From Chloroflexota bacterium (GTDB lineage Bacteria; Chloroflexota; Anaerolineae; UBA4142): a stretch of 5,330 nucleotides of DNA. The notes beneath the pieces were generated by a model. That model made no database searches, had not been told where the DNA came from, and worked only from the letters and a program-made list of their open reading frames with translations. A program made the translations under genes and the position numbers. Shown here piece after piece: positions 1-3,790 of this stretch. How positions within the stretch are numbered: the first letter of the stretch is position 1; each line of letters opens with the position of its first letter. The stretch lies in NCBI GenBank assembly GCA_016199405.1, contig JACQGS010000236.1:1-5330 (forward strand), in the 5' to 3' direction.

Positions 1-20
1 AATTCGTAATTCGTAATTCT
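1..20. repeat. Tandem 7-base repeat, AATTCGT type
   Basis: The window opens inside a tandem array with unit AATTCGT: two full copies (1-7, 8-14) and a partial copy (15-20). It may extend beyond the window edge. The unit is AT-rich, unlike the GC-rich genes, and has the same 7-base period as the blocks at 54-109, 2571-2633 and 4190-4224. Positions 21-53 between this block and the next show no gene, promoter or hairpin that I can support. Confidence 0.85.
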
Positions 21-53
21 CTTCTCTACTTGCGGCGTGACTCATTGCACTCA

Positions 54-109
54 TCCAACCTCCAATTTCTAATTTCCAATCTCCAATCTCTAATTACCAT
101 TTACCAATT
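54..109 (+). repeat. Eight in-phase degenerate 7-base repeats forming the leader of gene 1
   Basis: Positions 54-109 divide without any insertion or deletion into eight 7-base units, consensus roughly (T/A)C(C/T)AAT(T/C). Units 75-81 and 82-88 are identical. The array ends seven bases before the ATG at 116, so it makes up nearly all of the leader of the DUF503 gene. The + strand has no G from 48 to 112 (65 bases), so this leader cannot carry a Shine-Dalgarno and should be nearly unstructured. Positions 76-94 are identical, over 19 bases, to 4191-4209 inside gene 5. Whether the array is regulatory or only a mobile or expanding repeat cannot be told from the sequence. Confidence 0.85.
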
Positions 110-115
110 ACCGTC

Positions 116-400
116 ATGGTCGTCGCCGTCTGCACCCTCGAACTTGAAATCCCCGCGAGTCAATCGCTTAAAGACAAGCGCCGCGTCGTGAGATCGATTA
201 CCGCGCGCATCCGGCAAAGCTTCAACGTCTCGATTGCCGAAGTTGACTCTTTAGACGCGTGGCAATCCGCGACGTTAGGATTGGTGTGCGTGTCGTCAGA
301 TCGCGATTATGCGCATGGCTTGTTAGAGAAAGCCATCCAAAGCATCGAGCGCGGGCGCTTTGATGCGGTGATCGCGGATTACAGCATTGAGATCTGGTAA
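116..400 (+). CDS. DUF503 (YlxP-like) family protein, complete
   Basis: This 94-residue soluble protein matches the DUF503/YlxP family in length (usual members are about 90-100 residues) and in its landmarks: an opening beta strand (VVAVCTLELEIP, residues 2-13), the basic SLKDKRR stretch (17-23) leading into helix RVVRSITARIR, then FNVSIAEVD (36-44) and W49-Q50. These are the family's most recognisable positions. The molecular function is not established. In many Firmicutes the gene lies next to rbfA and infB in a translation-related operon, which suggests a link to ribosome function, but neither neighbour is seen here. The start is the only ATG before the conserved strand. There is no Shine-Dalgarno, because the leader is a G-free 7-base repeat array. 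A strong promoter candidate lies downstream, so this gene is probably not part of the glycan operon. There is no signal peptide or membrane segment. Confidence 0.88.
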   Translation: MVVAVCTLELEIPASQSLKDKRRVVRSITARIRQSFNVSIAEVDSLDAWQSATLGLVCVSSDRDYAHGLLEKAIQSIERGRFDAVIADYSIEIW

Positions 401-450
401 CCCGCGCCGCGTATTATTCTTTCACTTTGCTTACAATTTTCTGTTTTTGT

Positions 451-479
451 TTGCTATTCGCCATACTTGATGCTAGAAT
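451..479 (+). promoter_or_regulatory. Sigma70-type promoter with extended -10, upstream of the glycan operon
   Basis: A -35-like TTGCTA (451-456, 4 of 6 matches to TTGACA) is followed by exactly 17 bases and then TAGAAT (474-479, 5 of 6 matches to TATAAT). TG at 471-472 one base before the -10 makes it an extended -10. The expected transcription start is near 486-487, giving a leader of about 25 bases that contains the Shine-Dalgarno at 499-503. It lies in the AT-rich 111-base gap between the DUF503 gene and the flippase gene. The rest of that gap (401-450) shows no clear terminator for gene 1. This is a consensus match only. Confidence 0.62.
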
Positions 480-498
480 AGTAATCACATCTGGCGCG

Positions 499-503
499 AA
501 GGA
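499..503 (+). promoter_or_regulatory. Ribosome binding site that selects the TTG start of the flippase gene
   Basis: AAGGA lies eight bases before a TTG codon at 512. In this frame the nearest upstream stop is TAA at 482-484 and no ATG or GTG lies between them, so this site supports TTG 512 as the start. The ATG at 520 is in another frame. Confidence 0.7.
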
Positions 504-511
504 AAATTTCT

Positions 512-1504
512 TTGAACTCATGGCGTTTTTGGATTGGGTTGCTCGTCAGCGCGGTTTGTTTGTGGTTAGCGTTTCAAGGAATTCGGTTGGACGAGGTGGC
601 GAACGCCGTCAGCAAAATGGATTACGCCGCGTTGTTGCCGGCGTCGGTTGTTTTTCTCGTGAGTTACGCCGGGCGTGTTTTTCGATGGCGCACGCTCTTT
701 TCGCCGGATAAATTACGGCTGACCAAAATCTTCAACGCGCTCAACATTGGCTATTTTCTTAGCAACATTTTGCCGGCGCGCATCGGGGATATTGTTCGCG
801 CCTATTGGATCGGCGACGTGGAGCGCGTGAGCAAGGCGCGCGCGCTCTCGACGATTGTCGTCGAGCGGATGAGCGATGGGTTCACGGTCGTTTTGCTGTT
901 GGGCATCGTCGCGTTTGCGGTGCCGGAAATTCCCGAGATCGCGCGGCAAGGTGCGCTGGGCGTCGTAGTTGCCGGCGTCGCCGGGATCGCGTTTCTAGTT
1001 ATCCTGTTGGCAAACAAAACGCGCGGCATTCAACTCTTGAAGCGAATTGCCGCGCCGTTTCCATTTTTGGCGCGCCCGAGTTTGTGGGGCGCGCTGGAGG
1101 CATTGATTGACGGCTTTGCGATTCTACGCGCGCCGCGCGCGCTCCTCGGCGTCGCGTTGTGGTCCATCTTTGCGTGGACGATTGGCGGCGGAGTGTATTG
1201 GATCACGATGCGCGCGGTTGGAATCGATCTACCGCTGTCCGCCGCGTATTTGGTGATGACGGTAACATCGCTCGGCGTCGTCGTGCCTTCCTCGCCCGGT
1301 TACCTCGGCGTTTTTCACGCCGTCGCGGTTGGTATTCTCACGCAAGTGTATCATCAAGATCCGGCGCTTTCGCTGAGTTACGCGATTGTGGTGCACGCGT
1401 TTGTTTATTTGTGGCTGACCGCACTCGGACTCTATTCGATTTGGCACGAAGGGCTGACGTACTCGCGCTTGCAGATGCTGCGCGCAGAACCGGTGAAAGA
1501 ATAA
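512..1504 (+). CDS. Flippase-like integral membrane protein (LPG_synthase_TM / UPF0104 family)
   Basis: This 330-residue polytopic membrane protein has hydrophobic segments at about 6-24, 40-58, 74-88, 112-136, 148-167, 210-233, 244-268 and 287-311. Family landmarks are visible: N85-x-x-P88-A-R-x-G-D93-x-x-R96, then E118-R119-x-x-D122, and SSPGYLGVFHA at 260-270. These fit the membrane domain shared with MprF (PF03706, 'lysylphosphatidylglycerol synthase TM region'). The cytoplasmic aminoacyl-transferase domain of MprF is absent, so lipid lysinylation is not supported. Stand-alone members are usually annotated as flippase-like proteins, and the true substrate is generally unknown. The TTG start fits both the Shine-Dalgarno and the usual position of the first helix (WRFWIGLLVSAV). 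The stop TAA is directly followed by the ATG of the epimerase gene, so the two are almost certainly co-transcribed. From its neighbours I infer a role in moving a lipid or lipid-linked glycan intermediate. It could instead be a lipid transporter unrelated to the sugars. Confidence 0.87.
   Translation: MNSWRFWIGLLVSAVCLWLAFQGIRLDEVANAVSKMDYAALLPASVVFLVSYAGRVFRWRTLFSPDKLRLTKIFNALNIGYFLSNILPARIGDIVRAYWIGDVERVSKARALSTIVVERMSDGFTVVLLLGIVAFAVPEIPEIARQGALGVVVAGVAGIAFLVILLANKTRGIQLLKRIAAPFPFLARPSLWGALEALIDGFAILRAPRALLGVALWSIFAWTIGGGVYWITMRAVGIDLPLSAAYLVMTVTSLGVVVPSSPGYLGVFHAVAVGILTQVYHQDPALSLSYAIVVHAFVYLWLTALGLYSIWHEGLTYSRLQMLRAEPVKE
1492..1496 (+). promoter_or_regulatory. Ribosome binding site of the epimerase gene, inside the flippase gene
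   Basis: GGTGA lies eight bases before the ATG at 1505, within the last codons of the flippase gene. With the zero-base TAA-ATG junction this fits translational coupling, where ribosomes ending the flippase can restart on the epimerase. Confidence 0.6.
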
Positions 1505-2527
1505 ATGACCAAGATTCTCGTGACCGGCGGCTGTGGCTTTATCGGCAGCAATTTGATGGATCGCTTGCTCGCGCGCGGCGAGGACGCGGTGGCATTCGAC
1601 AATCTCTCGCGACGCGGCGCGGTCAAAAACGCGGATTGGCTCACCCAAAAATATGGCGCGCGGTTTCAACTCGTGCGGGGCGACATCCGCGACGCGCGCG
1701 CGATTCAAGACGCCGCGCGCGATGCCGACGTGATCTATCATCTCGCCGCGCAAGTCGCGGTCACGACCTCCGTGCTCGACCCGCGCACCGATTTTGAAAT
1801 CAACGCGCTCGGCACGTTCAACGCGCTCGAAGCTGCGCGGCTGTCTAAACGCAATCCGATCTTTGTTTTCGCATCTACGAATAAAGTGTACGGCGGCATG
1901 GATCACATCGCGATTGAAGAGAAACCGACGCGCTACATCTTTCGCGATTATCCGAACGGCGTCGCCGAAGACCAACCGCTTGATTTCCATTCGCCGTACG
2001 GTTGCAGCAAAGGCGCGGCGGATCAGTACGTGCGCGATTATCAACGCATCTACGGCTTGCGAACTATCGTCATGCGTCAATCGGCAATTTATGGTTATCG
2101 TCAATTTGGCGAGGAAGATCAGGGCTGGCTCGCGTGGTTTGTGATCGCAGCGGTGACCGGTAAGCCGATCACAATTTACGGCGACGGCAAGCAAGTGCGC
2201 GATATGTTGTTCGTGGATGATTTGCTCGATCTGTACGACGCGGCGCGCGCGCAAATTGATCGCGCCGCGGGGCAGGCGTACAACGTGGGCGGCGGCGCGT
2301 CGAATACGATTTCGGTGTGGGTGGAAACCGGCGCGTTGTTAGAAGAACTGTTAGAGCAGAAAATTCCGATTGCCTCCGGCGATTGGCGTCCCGGCGATCA
2401 AAAAGTTTGCGTGTATGATATCTCCAAAGCGAAACGTGAATTGGGTTGGACGCCGCGCGTGAACGTGCAGGTCGGCGTGGAAAAATTAGCGCGGTGGGTG
2501 AAAGAAAACAAAAAATTGTTTGGGTAG
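1505..2527 (+). CDS. NAD-dependent nucleotide-sugar epimerase, CDP-paratose 2-epimerase-like (extended SDR)
   Basis: This complete 340-residue extended short-chain dehydrogenase has a Rossmann glycine motif G8-G-C-G-F-I-G14, an acidic residue D32 ending the second strand (typical of NAD use), D60 in GDIRD, and HLAAQVAV at 79-86. The catalytic set is S124-T125 plus Y165-x-x-x-K169. Three stretches point to the CDP-paratose/tyvelose 2-epimerase (TyvE/RfbE) branch rather than UDP-glucose 4-epimerase: STNKVYG at 124-130, SPYGCSKGAADQYV at 163-176, and RQFGEEDQGWLAWF at 199-212. The length also matches TyvE (about 338). C-terminal substrate-domain landmarks are YGDGKQVRD (225-233) and the late GW-P motif (LGWTPR). 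Such enzymes invert a sugar hydroxyl through a transient keto intermediate in the cytoplasm. None of the other enzymes of the CDP-3,6-dideoxyhexose route are in the window, so the exact nucleotide and sugar remain uncertain. It starts on the base after the flippase stop. Confidence 0.88.
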   Translation: MTKILVTGGCGFIGSNLMDRLLARGEDAVAFDNLSRRGAVKNADWLTQKYGARFQLVRGDIRDARAIQDAARDADVIYHLAAQVAVTTSVLDPRTDFEINALGTFNALEAARLSKRNPIFVFASTNKVYGGMDHIAIEEKPTRYIFRDYPNGVAEDQPLDFHSPYGCSKGAADQYVRDYQRIYGLRTIVMRQSAIYGYRQFGEEDQGWLAWFVIAAVTGKPITIYGDGKQVRDMLFVDDLLDLYDAARAQIDRAAGQAYNVGGGASNTISVWVETGALLEELLEQKIPIASGDWRPGDQKVCVYDISKAKRELGWTPRVNVQVGVEKLARWVKENKKLFG

Positions 2528-2570
2528 AAGTCAAACGTTGGGTTTTGGAGCCGCGTTCCTACGTCTATCA

Positions 2571-2633
2571 TCCAACTTCCAATCTCCATGAATCCGAAAT
2601 CCGAAATCCGAAATCCGAAATTCAAAATTCTCA
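2571..2633 (+). repeat. Nine 7-base repeats spanning the start codon of the GT4 gene
   Basis: Positions 2571-2633 tile as nine uninterrupted 7-base units. The first three are of TCCAAT(C/T) type. The next four (2592-2619) are exact copies of ATCCGAA, and the last two have decayed (ATTCAAA, ATTCTCA). The ATG at 2588 lies in the third unit, so the array is half leader and half coding sequence. The first part (2568-2583) closely matches 51-66 upstream of gene 1, differing only at 2577 versus 60. The rest of the 60-base intergenic gap (2528-2570) shows no terminator or promoter that I can defend. Confidence 0.87.
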
Positions 2634-3760
2634 TCTGTCTCACTTATTACCGCCCCCACATCAGCGGGCTGACCATGTACGTCGAACGTTTGGCGCGCGG
2701 CTTGGCGCGGCGCGGGCATTCCGTCACCGTACTCACGTCACACTTTGCTCAAGATTTGCCTTACGATGAAATGCTCGATGGCGTGCGCGTGATCCGTTTG
2801 CCGGTCGCCTTCAAATTCAGCAAAGGGGTCATTCAACCGGGCATCACGCTCCGCGCGCTCGCGCAAATGCTGCGGCACGACGTGGTGAGCATTCATCTGC
2901 CGCAAGCCGAAGCCGGCGCGCTCGCGTTTCTCAGCCGCGTCGTCGCGCGCAAGCCGACGGTGCTCACGTATCATTGCGATTTGCAACTTCCGCCCGGCTT
3001 TTTGAATCGCGGGATTGACCGGCTGGTTTATACGACGAATCAGATCGGCATTTTCTTCGCGCACCGCGTCGTCGCGTACACGCGCGATTACGCGATCAAC
3101 TCGCCGCTCCTTTCCAAATTTCTCGCCAAGCTGCGTGTGATCTATCCGCCGGTCGAACTGCCCGCGCCGGACGCGCGCGCGGTTATGGCATATCAAGAAC
3201 GATTCGGTTTGAACGGGCATCGCGTTGTCGGTTTCGCCGCGCGGTTCGCCGAAGAAAAAGGCATTCAGTATTTGATGCAAGCGGTGCCGCGCGTCCTGCA
3301 AAAAATTCCAACGGTGAAATTTCTGCTCGCCGGCGAGAATCGGCAAGTGATTGGCGAGAATGTTTGGGCGCGCCTCGGTCCGCAAATCGAAAAATATCGC
3401 GACCACGTTCACGTCTTGGGCACAGTGCCGAGCGCGGAGATGGGAAATTTTTTTGGCGCGTGCGACGTGCTGACCGTGCCGAGCATCAATTCGACCGAAT
3501 CGTTTGGGCTCGTGCAAGTAGAAGCGATGTTGAGCGGCTGCCCGGTCGTTGCCTCGAATTTGCCGGGCGTGCGCGAGCCGGTGCGTTTGACGCGGATGGG
3601 CGAAATCGTACCGATCAAGGACGCGCGCGCGTTAGCCGATGCCATTGTGCAAGTGTTAGCGAACAAAAAAAATTATGTGCGCCCGCGCGCGGAAATCGCG
3701 CAGACGTTTTCGATCGAGCGGACGCTGGACGAGTACGAGAAATTGTTTGGAGAATTGTAA
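2588..3760 (+). CDS. Glycosyltransferase family 4 (GT-B fold, retaining)
   Basis: This 390-residue soluble or peripheral enzyme has two GT-B halves. The N-terminal acceptor half (about 13-195) begins with KILICLTYYRPHISGLTMYVERLARGL, containing the G27-L-T-M-Y glycine-loop region. The C-terminal donor half (about 208-375) has R219 and K224 in ARFAEEKG, which usually contact the donor phosphates. It also has the E-x7-E pair E304/E312 in ESFGLVQVE, followed by GCPVVASNLPGVREPV. This is the classic GT4 pattern and implies transfer from a nucleotide sugar with retention of configuration; donor and acceptor cannot be assigned. ATG 2588 is the only usable start: going back in frame there is no ATG, GTG or TTG before the epimerase stop at 2525. 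Residues 2-14 are therefore encoded by the 7-base repeat and are not conserved family sequence. No Shine-Dalgarno precedes the start. The gene probably continues the flippase-epimerase operon. Confidence 0.9.
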   Translation: MNPKSEIRNPKFKILICLTYYRPHISGLTMYVERLARGLARRGHSVTVLTSHFAQDLPYDEMLDGVRVIRLPVAFKFSKGVIQPGITLRALAQMLRHDVVSIHLPQAEAGALAFLSRVVARKPTVLTYHCDLQLPPGFLNRGIDRLVYTTNQIGIFFAHRVVAYTRDYAINSPLLSKFLAKLRVIYPPVELPAPDARAVMAYQERFGLNGHRVVGFAARFAEEKGIQYLMQAVPRVLQKIPTVKFLLAGENRQVIGENVWARLGPQIEKYRDHVHVLGTVPSAEMGNFFGACDVLTVPSINSTESFGLVQVEAMLSGCPVVASNLPGVREPVRLTRMGEIVPIKDARALADAIVQVLANKKNYVRPRAEIAQTFSIERTLDEYEKLFGEL

Positions 3761-3779
3761 GGCAAATCGCCAATTTGCC
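3761..3779 (+). repeat. Perfect 7-bp inverted repeat between the GT4 and GT39 genes
   Basis: GGCAAAT (3761-3767) and ATTTGCC (3773-3779) are exact reverse complements around a 5-base loop, starting right after the GT4 stop codon. No T-run follows, so it is not a standard intrinsic terminator. It could be an mRNA-stabilising or attenuating stem, or a chance or degenerate copy of the CCAAT-type repeat, since the stretch also tiles as GGCAAAT, CGCCAAT, TTGCCCT. The remaining 11 bases to the next start show no Shine-Dalgarno. Confidence 0.5.
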
Positions 3780-3790
3780 CTCCGAATGCC

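Noticed and set aside
1..115. CRISPR-like array
   Set aside because: The repeats are 7 bases long, contiguous and without spacers, which is not CRISPR architecture.
427..711. Small + strand open frame starting in the gap before the flippase gene
   Set aside because: It overlaps most of the flippase N-terminal region in another frame, shows no recognisable domain, and its start lies upstream of the predicted transcription start.
1129..1142. Runs of alternating GC (CGCGCG) here and at many other places, considered as special sites
   Set aside because: They occur throughout all the genes and are explained by Ala and Arg codon choice (gcg, cgc). There is no positional pattern.
1229..2254. Long open frame on the - strand (341 codons) over the flippase end and the epimerase
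   Set aside because: It is antisense to a clearly recognised SDR epimerase. Its translation is rich in Arg, His and Asn without any domain I recognise, as expected for the shadow of a GC-biased gene.
2738..3517. Open frame on the - strand (259 codons) over the GT4 gene
   Set aside because: Antisense to an intact GT4 enzyme with all its motifs. The composition is unlike a real protein and there is no Shine-Dalgarno or promoter.
3761..3779. Intrinsic terminator after the GT4 gene
   Set aside because: The stem is short and AT-containing and is followed by CTCCG rather than a T-run.
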